Shown here one piece after another: positions 45,000 to 53,216 of a stretch of DNA of 64,000 nucleotides. Below the pieces are notes generated by a model. The model was not told the origin of the DNA, made no database searches, and saw nothing but the letters and a program-made list of their open reading frames with translations. Origin of the DNA: Cupriavidus sp. EM10 (GTDB lineage: Bacteria > Pseudomonadota > Gammaproteobacteria > Burkholderiales > Burkholderiaceae); the NCBI RefSeq assembly GCF_018729255.1, contig NZ_CP076060.1, positions 1,550,001 through 1,614,000 of the forward strand. Direction: 5' to 3'. A program made the position numbers and the translations under genes. Position 1 is the stretch's first letter; each line of letters opens with the position of its first letter.

Positions 45000-46702
45000 T
45001 GCGCGGCCTCGCCGTTACCGACCGCAAACGGCGTCTGGCCGTGCGCGAAATCGCCGGCGCGACGGAAGTCGTCCAGGTCGTTCACGCCGCGCCAGTGGCC
45101 GTGCACGTACTTGACCTCGACCTGTTCGCCGGCGGCCACCAGCGCGTTGAGCAGGTCGGGCAGGTCGAGCTTGTCGAAGTCCGGACGCTGGCGCAGTTCG
45201 ACCAGCAGCTTCTGCAGGCGCGCACGGCCTTCGCCACGGACGTTCATCAGGCCGATCCAGCGGCCATGCGGCGCGTCGCCGGCCGGCACGTCGTCCGAAA
45301 TCTTCTTCAGCAGCACCTTCTGGCCGAACAGGTCGCGGTCGTCCGATGCCGAGCACCAGGCAAAGTCGCGCACGCTCTGGTTCGACGGCGCCGATTCCGA
45401 CGAATCGATCACCACGCTGAACGGCGCATCGGTATCCACCAGGTCGCGCAGGATATAGCTGCGGAACAGCAGGTCGCCGTAGGCGATCACGGTGTCGTTC
45501 TGCAGCGCGTCGGCGGCGGCCGCCAGCGACGCCAGTTCGCCGGTCTCGGCGTAGCGGTCGTTGCGCACCAGGTTGATGCCGGCCGCATCGATGGCCTCGG
45601 CCTTGTAGCCGCCCACCACGGTGATGTCGTTGATGCCCTGGTTCTTGAAGCCGTCCACCAGCCAGCGCAGCAGCGGCTTGCCGGCCACCGGCAGCATGAC
45701 CTTGGGCTTGTCCTCGGTCAGCGCCTCCAGGCCCTTGCCACGGCCCGCGGCCAGCACCACGGCCGAGCCCGGGGCCTGGCCGCCGGTCAGGTAGATCTTT
45801 TCGGCGGCCGAGTATTCGTCGGCATCCTGCAGACGGAAGATCTCGTTGACGGTGGCGATGCGGTCTTCCACGTTCACCAGCGTCTGGTTCTCGTAGATAT
45901 CCTTGGCCACGGCCTGCATGCCCGATGCGGCCACGCGGATCAGGTGGTTGGCCCAGATGATCAGGCTGATGCCGGCCTTGCGGAACACGTCGGTCGGCGT
46001 GCTGTAGTACTTGGTCGGCACGATCACCAGCGGGGCGCGGTTGCCCCACTCGCGGGCGAAGGTCACGATCTCGTCGGCCTTCGACAGCTTGCTGTGGATC
46101 AGGATGGCGTCGGCGCCGGCCTGGTGATAGGCCTCGGCGCGGCGCAGCGCCTCTTCCATGCCCCAGCCGGCGATCAGGGCTTCCACGCGGGCCACGATCG
46201 AGAAATCGTCGTCGGCCTGCGAATCCTTGCCGGCCTTGATCTTGCCGCAGAACTCGTCGATATCGGCCAGCGGCTGCTGCTCGCCGCCGATGAAGCTGTT
46301 GGTCTTCGGGAAGATCTTGTCTTCGATGCAGACGCCGGCAATGCCGCGCTGTTCCAGCTTGCGCACCAGGCGGCGCACGTTGTTGAAGTTGCCGTAGCCG
46401 GTGTCGCCGTCCAGCAGGATCGGCAGGTCGCTGGCGTCGGCCATGAACTCCAGGTTGTCCACCACCTGGGTCCAGCTGGCCTCGTTGTTGTCGCGCACGC
46501 CGAACTGGGCCGAAATGGCCAGGCCCGACGCCCAGATGCCCTTGAAGCCGGCCTCGCGCACGATGCGGGCGGACAGGCCGTTGTGGGCTTCCATGATGAA
46601 TTCGAGCTCGTTCGAGAGCAGCATCTGGCGCAGCCGCGCGGCGCGCGACAGGGGCACCGAGGTACCGGAGGTGGCGAGCAGGTTCGGGTCGATGGCGTTC
46701 AT
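44996..46702 (-). CDS. pepM: Phosphoenolpyruvate mutase fused to a nucleotidyltransferase domain
   Basis: 568-residue fusion. Residues 1-300 are PEP mutase: the signature [10 protein letters not shown] lies at 127-136 and the Mg loop LLDGDTGYG at 97-105. It isomerises PEP to phosphonopyruvate. Residues about 313-568 are a sugar-nucleotidyltransferase-like domain ([20 protein letters not shown], then [12 protein letters not shown]). The usual G-x-G-T/S-R loop reads G-R-G-K-G, so the conserved Arg is missing. YGDLLFR supplies the metal Asp. PepM-NTP fusions are known in phosphonate clusters and are thought to activate the phosphonate with CTP. It overlaps both neighbours by 4 bp. Confidence 0.94.
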   Translation of the reverse strand: MNAIDPNLLATSGTSVPLSRAARLRQMLLSNELEFIMEAHNGLSARIVREAGFKGIWASGLAISAQFGVRDNNEASWTQVVDNLEFMADASDLPILLDGDTGYGNFNNVRRLVRKLEQRGIAGVCIEDKIFPKTNSFIGGEQQPLADIDEFCGKIKAGKDSQADDDFSIVARVEALIAGWGMEEALRRAEAYHQAGADAILIHSKLSKADEIVTFAREWGNRAPLVIVPTKYYSTPTDVFRKAGISLIIWANHLIRVAASGMQAVAKDIYENQTLVNVEDRIATVNEIFRLQDADEYSAAEKIYLTGGQAPGSAVVLAAGRGKGLEALTEDKPKVMLPVAGKPLLRWLVDGFKNQGINDITVVGGYKAEAIDAAGINLVRNDRYAETGELASLAAAADALQNDTVIAYGDLLFRSYILRDLVDTDAPFSVVIDSSESAPSNQSVRDFAWCSASDDRDLFGQKVLLKKISDDVPAGDAPHGRWIGLMNVRGEGRARLQKLLVELRQRPDFDKLDLPDLLNALVAAGEQVEVKYVHGHWRGVNDLDDFRRAGDFAHGQTPFAVGNGEAAQ

Positions 46703-47454
46703 TGTGCGATTCCTACGGGCAGAAGTTGGGGCAGGACTTCTTCGGCGGCGCGCGAAACGTCGCCGGGGAAATCGATTTCGATCCAGGGGGCGCCGGTCAC
46801 GTCGGCGGTGTCGAACACGTGCGACTGCTCCAGCAGCAGGTCGCGCACGGCTTCCTCGTGCGGCATGTTGGCGCGGCCCGAGTCGACGTAGCCCTTGACG
46901 ATCCCGGCCAGGCGGCGGGCGCAGTCTTCCTTGAAGCGGAAGAAGCCCACCGATTCGCCGATGGTGTCGTATTGCAGGTCGGCCATCAGTTGCTTGCGCA
47001 GTTCCACGGGCACGCCGTCCTGCAGGCACAGCTTGACGGGCTCGTCGCCGGCCTCGAAGTCGCGGTCGATCAGCAGGCGGTTCACGGTGTCGCCGGCCAC
47101 CAGCTTGCTCATGATGCGCTCGTCGTAGAGCACGTCGGCGTCCATCAGCAGCACGTCGCCGCCGCGCGTCATGGCGTCGGCCACGGTGTGCACGGTCAGC
47201 ACGCTGCCCAGGTCATAGCGCGGGTTGATGACGATTTCCAGGTCGCGGCCGATACGGGCCAGCTCTTCCTTGACCTGGTCCGGCTCGAAGCCGAGTGCCA
47301 GCACCACCTCGGTCACGCCGGCGGCGTCGAGCAGGCGCAGGTGGCGTTCCAGCAGCGTGAGCCCGTCAAAGCTCAGCAGGCATTTCGGGAACTGCTTGCC
47401 CGGCTGTTGCTGGAGTCGCAGGCCAAGGCCCGCGGCAAGAATGATTGCTCGCAT
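46699..47454 (-). CDS. Nucleotidyltransferase, phosphocholine cytidylyltransferase-like
   Basis: 251-residue Rossmann-like NTP transferase. The N-terminus [20 protein letters not shown] carries a normal GxGxRL loop, followed by [27 protein letters not shown] supplies the catalytic aspartates. C-terminal [14 protein letters not shown] matches the LicC/PntC-type substrate and metal site. In this operon the likely reaction is CTP plus aminoethylphosphonate to CMP-aminoethylphosphonate; phosphocholine or a sugar phosphate are alternatives. ATG 47454 is chosen over a GTG one codon upstream. Its stop overlaps the pepM start (ATGA). Confidence 0.88.
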   Translation of the reverse strand: MRAIILAAGLGLRLQQQPGKQFPKCLLSFDGLTLLERHLRLLDAAGVTEVVLALGFEPDQVKEELARIGRDLEIVINPRYDLGSVLTVHTVADAMTRGGDVLLMDADVLYDERIMSKLVAGDTVNRLLIDRDFEAGDEPVKLCLQDGVPVELRKQLMADLQYDTIGESVGFFRFKEDCARRLAGIVKGYVDSGRANMPHEEAVRDLLLEQSHVFDTADVTGAPWIEIDFPGDVSRAAEEVLPQLLPVGIAQ

Positions 47455-47487
47455 CACGTTGTTCTCGTTGGATATGAAAGGGCCGCG

Positions 47488-48558
47488 CTAGCCCCGGTCA
47501 GCCGACAGGGCATGCGCGGCGCGACGGCGCTGGAACTTCCGTTCGCTGAAATGCAGGTACACCAGTCCGGGGATGCCGAGCACCAGCTCGCGCACGCGCT
47601 TGGCCAGCGACAGCGCCAGCGCGGCGTCCGGCGGCAGGCCCACCAGCGGCGCCAGCAGCAGGTAGCCGCCTTCCTGCGCCCCCAGCGAGCCCGGAATGGC
47701 AAAGGCGGCGCCCCGGATCGCCTGGCCCACGCTTTCGAGCAACAGTGCCTCGTGCCAGTTCACCGGATGCCCCAGGAAATGCAGGATCAGCCAGACCTCG
47801 CCCGTGCCGGCGATCCAGCCCAGCAGGTTAAGCGCGAAGCTGGCGGCGACCTTTTTCCGGTCGCGATAGAGTTCTCGAATCGCACTGTCCACGGCATCGG
47901 CGCGCAGCGCCAGCCCGGCCCAGCGACCCGTTTTGGCGTTATTGCCATCGCTATTGCCATGGCCATCTCCGATAGCGGCATCCGTGGCCTCGGGGCGCTT
48001 GCCGAACAGTTTCTGGCCAAGGCGCATCATCCGGCCAAACATGCCGCGCCGCTGCAGCACGCAGAATCCCAGTACGCAGGCGCCCAGCACCACGGTCACG
48101 GCGATGATCGGCGTGCGGTACTCGGACATGTCATCGTTCGCGCCGAACACGGCGATACCGAGCAGGGCGAACAGCATCTGAGACAGTGCCTGAGTGGTGG
48201 TGCTGACGGTGATGGCCGCCGCGGCATCGCGCATGCGGGCGCCGCGATGCGACAGGTAGCGCACCATCAGCACTGGACCGCCGATCTGGCCGGCCGGCAG
48301 CAGGCTGTTGACCGATTCCCCGGTCCAGCGCGCCTTGAGCGCGCTGCAGAACGATCCGTGCCGGGTCTTGCGGTCCAGCAGCACGGCGATGGCGCCGGCG
48401 TCCAGCGCCAGCGGCACCAGGTGGAACGCAGCCACCACGGCCAGGCCCCAGCCGGCGGACATCAGCGTGGTGGTCACCGCGCCAAAGCCCTGCCAGGCCA
48501 GCAGCCCGACAAACAGCGCCGCGCCTGCCGACAGAAGAATGAAAGCTGCTCGATTCAC
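47488..48558 (-). CDS. Flippase-like integral membrane protein (LPG_synthase_TM family)
   Basis: 356-residue protein with about eight membrane helices (for example AFILLSAGAALFVGLLAW, GWGLAVVAAFHLVPLAL, TPIIAVTVVLGACVLGFCVL). Characteristic loops SVNSLLPAGQIGGPVLMVRYLS and GQAIRGAAFAIPGSLGAQEG place it in the lysylphosphatidylglycerol-synthase TM / AglD / HpnL group, which are thought to move or transfer lipid-linked groups. GTG 48558 gives MNRAAFILLS; I see no ATG that avoids a large overlap. Within a phosphonate operon that also has a CDP-alcohol phosphatidyltransferase, it could flip the lipid product. Confidence 0.85.
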   Translation of the reverse strand: MNRAAFILLSAGAALFVGLLAWQGFGAVTTTLMSAGWGLAVVAAFHLVPLALDAGAIAVLLDRKTRHGSFCSALKARWTGESVNSLLPAGQIGGPVLMVRYLSHRGARMRDAAAAITVSTTTQALSQMLFALLGIAVFGANDDMSEYRTPIIAVTVVLGACVLGFCVLQRRGMFGRMMRLGQKLFGKRPEATDAAIGDGHGNSDGNNAKTGRWAGLALRADAVDSAIRELYRDRKKVAASFALNLLGWIAGTGEVWLILHFLGHPVNWHEALLLESVGQAIRGAAFAIPGSLGAQEGGYLLLAPLVGLPPDAALALSLAKRVRELVLGIPGLVYLHFSERKFQRRRAAHALSADRG

Positions 48559-48575
48559 GCCGCTGACTACCTCGC

Positions 48576-49388
48576 TTACTTCCCGCCCAGCAGGCGCCGG
48601 AACACCTGCCGGAAACCGAAGTAGGCCACGGCGTCCTTCATGTCGGAGATGAAGCGCAGCCACGGGCGCATGCCCGGATCGGTCACATATTCAAAGGTCA
48701 GCGACACGCGGATCTCGTTCGGGCCGGCCGGCGTGATGCGGTGGCGCAGCTTGTCGCCGTCGAACAGCACGATGCCGCCCGGCGGGATCTGCACGGAGCC
48801 CGGTTCGTCGGGGATGTCGGGGTTGCGCGTATGCAGCTCGTAGTCGAGCCGGCAGGTCGATTCGTCCAGCACGCCGATCAGCAGCGTGTAGCGGCGGCCA
48901 TCGTAGTACGACGTGTCGTAGTGCCAGCCGATATGGTCGCCCTGGCGCGTGTAGTAATAGAGCGCGTAGGCGTGGGGGTCGGATTCCGGGCAAACCTGCA
49001 GCTTGTCGCCGGTCACGGCTTCCAGAAAGCCGATCAGTGCCTTCGAGCGGTACAGCTCGGCGATGAACGGCGCCTTTTCGTCGATGGTGTGGCGGCTGAC
49101 GCTGCCGCCCTGCTTGTGGCCGGGCAGGTAGTTGCGGTTCAGGCCGGCCTGCAGCGAGCGGGCCAGCGCCACCAGCTGCGCGGTTTCGTCCGGGGCCAGG
49201 AATTTGTCCAGGTACAGGAAGGCGCCCTGGCGGTCGAAATCCTGCCGCAGGGCGTGGGTGTCCAGCTGCGCCGTGACGCCGGCCACGGCGGCGTCCGGGC
49301 GGCGGGCGGCCGGACGCGCGGACACGGGTTCGGCTTCGCGCGCCATCTGCGGGGCGATGGCGATGTCGCCGGTAACTTGCTCTGGCAT
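48576..49388 (-). CDS. 2-oxoglutarate/Fe(II)-dependent dioxygenase
   Basis: 270-residue cupin-fold oxygenase. The iron ligands are H and D in HIGWHYDTSYYDG (about residues 155-167) and the distal His in DKLRHRITPAG, with the 2OG-binding Arg in NEIRVSLTFEYV. The N-terminal 40 residues are Ala/Arg-rich and probably disordered. No PhnY similarity that I can name. In this operon it may hydroxylate the phosphonate (for instance at C1 of aminoethylphosphonate) or an acyl chain of the lipid. The gene is 8 bp after the phosphatidyltransferase stop and 17 bp before the flippase. Confidence 0.87.
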   Translation of the reverse strand: MPEQVTGDIAIAPQMAREAEPVSARPAARRPDAAVAGVTAQLDTHALRQDFDRQGAFLYLDKFLAPDETAQLVALARSLQAGLNRNYLPGHKQGGSVSRHTIDEKAPFIAELYRSKALIGFLEAVTGDKLQVCPESDPHAYALYYYTRQGDHIGWHYDTSYYDGRRYTLLIGVLDESTCRLDYELHTRNPDIPDEPGSVQIPPGGIVLFDGDKLRHRITPAGPNEIRVSLTFEYVTDPGMRPWLRFISDMKDAVAYFGFRQVFRRLLGGK

Positions 49389-49396
49389 GGGCTGCC

Positions 49397-50077
49397 TCAG
49401 TGATCGGTGGAGGTTGCGACTGGCTGGGGGCGCCGCATGACTCGCCAGTAATCGATGATGACCAGCACGGCAAACAGCGGCGCGCCGATCGAGGCGGCGG
49501 TCAGGAAGGGACCGATGCCATTGGTCAGCGTCACCAGCGGCAGCAGGTACAGCACGTCTTCGGTCTCGAAACCGCCCGCCGACGCCTGCCTGGTGCCGCT
49601 TTTGCCAACCCGCGATTCTATACGCATGCGCAGGAAGAAGATCAGCGCGACCGCCAGGCCGGCAATCGTGCCGCGCAGCACCGGGCCGAAGACACCCGGT
49701 ACCGCATCGGCCGGTGCCGTGTTGGCCACGGCCATCCCGAAGCTGACAAACAGCAGCACGGTAATCAGCGCATCGCTGGCCAGGTCGTAAAAATGGCCGA
49801 TCTTGCTCGATTTGCCGCTAATTCGCGCCAACTCGCCGTCAGTGTGATCGACAAAATTCGATATCACCACCAGCAGCGCCCCCCAGTTGCTCCACGAGTA
49901 GCCGCCTTGCGCAATGCAGGCAATGCCGGCGACGCCGATCAGCAGGCGCAACGTGGTCAGGTGGTTCGGGGAGACACGGGTGTTCTTGAGGGGCCGCACC
50001 AAATGGCGGGCAATACGGGCATCCCAGGTGGACGGCAAAGGCGGTTCATCCGGGTATTTAGGGGATTTCTGGTTCAT
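49397..50077 (-). CDS. CDP-alcohol phosphatidyltransferase
   Basis: 226-residue membrane enzyme with about six hydrophobic segments. The full CDP-AP signature is present: DGELAR, eight residues, G, three residues, D, three residues, D (DGELARISGKSSKIGHFYD then LASD), which coordinates the metals and CDP. The family joins a CDP-activated alcohol or lipid to an acceptor. Here, as the first gene of the operon with PepM and cytidylyltransferases, the parsimonious reaction is CMP-phosphonate plus diacylglycerol, giving a phosphonolipid and CMP, analogous to ethanolaminephosphotransferase. The alternative is CDP-diacylglycerol as donor. Confidence 0.91.
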   Translation of the reverse strand: MNQKSPKYPDEPPLPSTWDARIARHLVRPLKNTRVSPNHLTTLRLLIGVAGIACIAQGGYSWSNWGALLVVISNFVDHTDGELARISGKSSKIGHFYDLASDALITVLLFVSFGMAVANTAPADAVPGVFGPVLRGTIAGLAVALIFFLRMRIESRVGKSGTRQASAGGFETEDVLYLLPLVTLTNGIGPFLTAASIGAPLFAVLVIIDYWRVMRRPQPVATSTDH

Positions 50078-50366
50078 CCGTCAAAACTATCTGGAGGGGC
50101 GGCTCCGGCACTTCGGCGCGCCAGGCGATGCGGAACACTACGCCTACGACGCCCGAATGACAAGTTCACCAGAATACGCCCTTTCCCGCACCCGTGCAGC
50201 AGGGGCGCGCGACTGGCCCTCTGACGGGGTATGCAACCCTGCGACGATCCGCCGGGCGTCTGGCATTGGCGGTAATTTTCAGATCGATCGCCGAAAAGAT
50301 TGAATATCCAGTGCGGCAGGGGGCGGGCGAGCATTGGGGCTTTCCAACCTGGATCGTCCTTTCGCC
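50078..50366. promoter_or_regulatory. Divergent promoter region, phosphonate operon / DUF1254 gene
   Basis: 289-bp gap between divergent transcripts, thus expected to hold promoters for both. I found no strong palindrome, riboswitch-like fold or adjacent regulator gene. Short frames here lack ribosome sites. Confidence 0.35.
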
Positions 50367-51878
50367 ATGGCTTGCCTTCGTTCGACACTGACCCGCCCCC
50401 TGATTGCCGCCGCCGTGCTTGCCGCCTGCCTGGCTTCCCCGATGGCGCAGGCGGCCGCCGACCCGGCCACAACCTCCTCGGCCAAGCTGCCGCCCGGTCC
50501 GGTGGCCGGCGCCAACATGCCGGCGTCCTATATCAAGACCGTGGCAAAGGCGGCGTATATCTGGGGCTGGCCGATGGTGAACATCCACAACCGGCATCTG
50601 GTGTTCTCGAAGGTGCCGGAGAACGGCCTGGGCGATGGCGTGCTGCCCGTGGCGCCGCTGAACCGGCTGACCATGCTGACCGACTACATCCAGCCCGAGG
50701 AACGCGCCGTGGCCACGCCGAACCAGGACGTGGCCTACGGTTTCGGCATCTTCTCGCTGGAGAAGGAGCCGGCCGTGTTCCAGGTGCCGGACTTCGGCAA
50801 CCGGTTCTGGGTCTATCAGCTTGGCGACCAGCGCACCGATACGCTGGGCGGTGCGGGCCGCATGTATGGCACCAAGCCGGGCTTCTATATGGTGGTGGGG
50901 CCGAACTGGAAGGGCAAGACGCCCAAGGGCATCCAGGGCGTGTACCGGTCGCCGACCAACATTGCTTACATCATCCCGCGCGCTTTTCTGGACGATACCG
51001 CGCAGGATCGCCAGGCCATCCGGCCGCTGGTGAGCCAGATCATGGCCTATCCGCTCAGCGAGTACGACGGCAAGATGAAGACCAAGGACTGGACGAAGAT
51101 TCCCACGCTGTCGGACCCCGCCGGCGGCAAGCAGGGCAGCGGCGCCGAGACGCAGTGGGTCAAGCCCGAGGCGTTTTTCAAGGAATTGCCAGCCATCCTG
51201 AAGGAAGTGCCGCCGCAGCGGGGCGAGGAAGCGCTGTACGCGTGGTTCCAGTCGCTGGTCGATGCGGCCGCCAAGGACCCGGCCATCGCCGACACGCTGC
51301 AGCAGGCCGCCATCGAGGCCGACAAGGAAATGATGCCGGAGATGCACCGGTACTCGAACGCCGGCGTGACGGTGGGCAATGGGTGGGTGGCGCCGATGAA
51401 CGGGGCCGAGTTCGGCACCGACTACTACAGCCGCGCGGCCGCCGCCAAGGCCAATATCTTCGTCAACCCGCGCCGCGAATCGGCGTACTTTGGCCAGGAA
51501 TTCGACGCGGCCAAGGGCCGGCTGAACGGCGCCAATGCGTACACCATCACGTTTCCGAAGGACGGCCTGCCGCCCGTGAACGGGTTCTGGTCGCTGACGC
51601 TCTACGACGGCGCCCACTTCTTCGCGCCGAACGACATCAAGCGATACTCGCTGGGCACCAAGAACAAGGACCTGGTCTTCAATCCGGATGGCTCGCTGAC
51701 GATCTACGTCCAGCATGGCAAGCCGGCCGCGGACAAGCTGGCCAACTGGCTGCCCGCGCCGGCCGGCGAGTTCGAGCTGTTCATCCGCGCCTACTGGCCC
51801 AAGGCCGCCATCCTGGAAAACCGCTGGGCGCCGCCGGCGGTGCAGAAGGCCGGCGCGAACGCGGTCAGCGGGAACTGA
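50367..51878 (+). CDS. DUF1254/DUF1214 domain-containing exported protein
   Basis: 503-residue protein with a signal peptide (LIAAAVLAACLASPMAQAAAD). The N-terminal DUF1254 domain (about residues 60-200) contains YIWGWPMVNIHNR and TPNQDVAYGFG. The C-terminal DUF1214 (about 390-490) contains GFWSLTLYDGAHFFAPN and ENRWAPP. This two-domain family is widespread and periplasmic, with no settled biochemical role. ATG 50367 gives a standard signal peptide. Its 3' end overlaps the convergent peroxidase gene by 14 bp. Confidence 0.88.
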   Translation: MACLRSTLTRPLIAAAVLAACLASPMAQAAADPATTSSAKLPPGPVAGANMPASYIKTVAKAAYIWGWPMVNIHNRHLVFSKVPENGLGDGVLPVAPLNRLTMLTDYIQPEERAVATPNQDVAYGFGIFSLEKEPAVFQVPDFGNRFWVYQLGDQRTDTLGGAGRMYGTKPGFYMVVGPNWKGKTPKGIQGVYRSPTNIAYIIPRAFLDDTAQDRQAIRPLVSQIMAYPLSEYDGKMKTKDWTKIPTLSDPAGGKQGSGAETQWVKPEAFFKELPAILKEVPPQRGEEALYAWFQSLVDAAAKDPAIADTLQQAAIEADKEMMPEMHRYSNAGVTVGNGWVAPMNGAEFGTDYYSRAAAAKANIFVNPRRESAYFGQEFDAAKGRLNGANAYTITFPKDGLPPVNGFWSLTLYDGAHFFAPNDIKRYSLGTKNKDLVFNPDGSLTIYVQHGKPAADKLANWLPAPAGEFELFIRAYWPKAAILENRWAPPAVQKAGANAVSGN

Positions 51879-53130
51879 CCGAAACTGTCGCGTAGCCGTC
51901 GTCGAGCGTCTTCAGGAACGCCACCACGTCGCGGATCTCGGCATCGTTCAGGGCCGGCCGCGCGTCGGGTTGACGGTCGAACGGCGGGTCGAAGTGGTCG
52001 ACATAGCGGCGCATGGCAGGGGGCAGGTCGTCATACAGGACGGGCTGCCCCTTGTCGTTCCTGGCATACCACCTTGCCGGTTGCTGGTCCCGCTGGACGT
52101 AGAAGCGCACCGCGTCCTCCAGGTCATGGAAGCGCCCATTGTGGAACCAGGCGCCGCGCCGGGCGGTGTTGCGCAGCGTCGGCGTCTTGAACATGCCGCA
52201 GTAGTCAGCGCGGTTGAGCTGGTCAGTGCGTTTCGGGCCGCACAGGCCCAGGTCGAAGTACGCCGGATCGGCATTGGCGGCGATCTCGGCATTGCGCGGC
52301 ACGCCCAGCGCGGCGAACTGGTAGTCGGTGAAGAGCGGATGCGAGCCGTCGGCGCGCTTGTCCATCAGGTGGCAGGCGGCGCAGTTGCCCTTGTCGGGAT
52401 CGGCGAACAGATTCAGGCCGCGCATCTCGGCGGCATTGAGGGTTGTGCGGCCGTCGAGATAGGCGTCGAACTTGCTGTCGAAGCGGTGAAAGCTCGGGTC
52501 GTCGAGTTCGAACCGCTCCAGCGCGCGCATGGCGGCGGCGAAGGCGCGCTCGGGGTCATCGAACACGTTCTGGCCGAAGGCGGCGCGGAAGTCGTTGGCA
52601 TAGGCGGCGCGCGCCAGCTTGGCGGCTACGGCGGCCCGGCTCTCGTTGGCCATTTCGTCGGGATCCAGCAGCGGGGCGCCGGCCTGGTCGTGCAGGCTGT
52701 TGAAGCGACCATCCCACATCAGGCCGCCCTTGGGTGGATTGTCGGTCTCGGTCAGGCGTTCGCTGACGCTGGCGGCCTGCACGTGCGTCCAGACCGGCGT
52801 GGCGTTCAGCGTGTAGGCCAGCCCCGGCGTGGCGCGCTTGCCCTGTCGGTCCAGGTTCGGGCCGCCCAGCTGCACGGCCAGACGGTTAGGCGGGCCGTAG
52901 CCGTGATCCGGATCATGGCAGCTTGCGCACGATTGCCGGCCCGATGCGGACAGCGACGTGTCGAAGAACATCGCCTTGCCCAGCCGGGCCAGCGTGGCGG
53001 CGTCGGGCGATGGCACGGACGCGGCTGGGCTGGCGTCCTGCTTCGGCTGGCATGCGGCCAGCAGGCCCAGCGTGGCAAGCGCCAGCAGCACGCCCGCCAG
53101 GGGTCGCGCGAGGAAGAAATTCGGAGTCAT
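51865..53130 (-). CDS. Di-haem cytochrome-c peroxidase, MauG/CcpA-like
   Basis: 421-residue periplasmic protein, exported by a signal with lipobox LLAAC (Cys about residue 27). Two haem-c sites are seen: CASCH (about residues 68-72) and CAACH (about 250-254). Further family blocks are MFFDTSLSASGRQSC, GLMWDGRFNSLHDQA, and FKTPTLRNTARRGAWFHNGRF. It reduces peroxide with electrons from periplasmic c-type cytochromes, or acts like MauG in modification. Convergent overlap with the DUF1254 gene by 14 bp. The next leftward gene, a phosphoesterase, lies 86 bp upstream. Confidence 0.9.
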   Translation of the reverse strand: MTPNFFLARPLAGVLLALATLGLLAACQPKQDASPAASVPSPDAATLARLGKAMFFDTSLSASGRQSCASCHDPDHGYGPPNRLAVQLGGPNLDRQGKRATPGLAYTLNATPVWTHVQAASVSERLTETDNPPKGGLMWDGRFNSLHDQAGAPLLDPDEMANESRAAVAAKLARAAYANDFRAAFGQNVFDDPERAFAAAMRALERFELDDPSFHRFDSKFDAYLDGRTTLNAAEMRGLNLFADPDKGNCAACHLMDKRADGSHPLFTDYQFAALGVPRNAEIAANADPAYFDLGLCGPKRTDQLNRADYCGMFKTPTLRNTARRGAWFHNGRFHDLEDAVRFYVQRDQQPARWYARNDKGQPVLYDDLPPAMRRYVDHFDPPFDRQPDARPALNDAEIRDVVAFLKTLDDGYATVSVSSR

Positions 53131-53216
53131 GTCGGCAACAGGCCGCCGGGGCGCGGGGCCACGGCGGCGTGGGATAACCGGCTGCCGGGGCGAACTGCCC
53201 GACAGCCTGGCATCGA

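Noticed and set aside
44999..46891. 630-codon plus-strand frame opposite pepM and the nucleotidyltransferase
   Set aside because: Shadow of the PEP mutase fusion, which has clear catalytic signatures on the minus strand.
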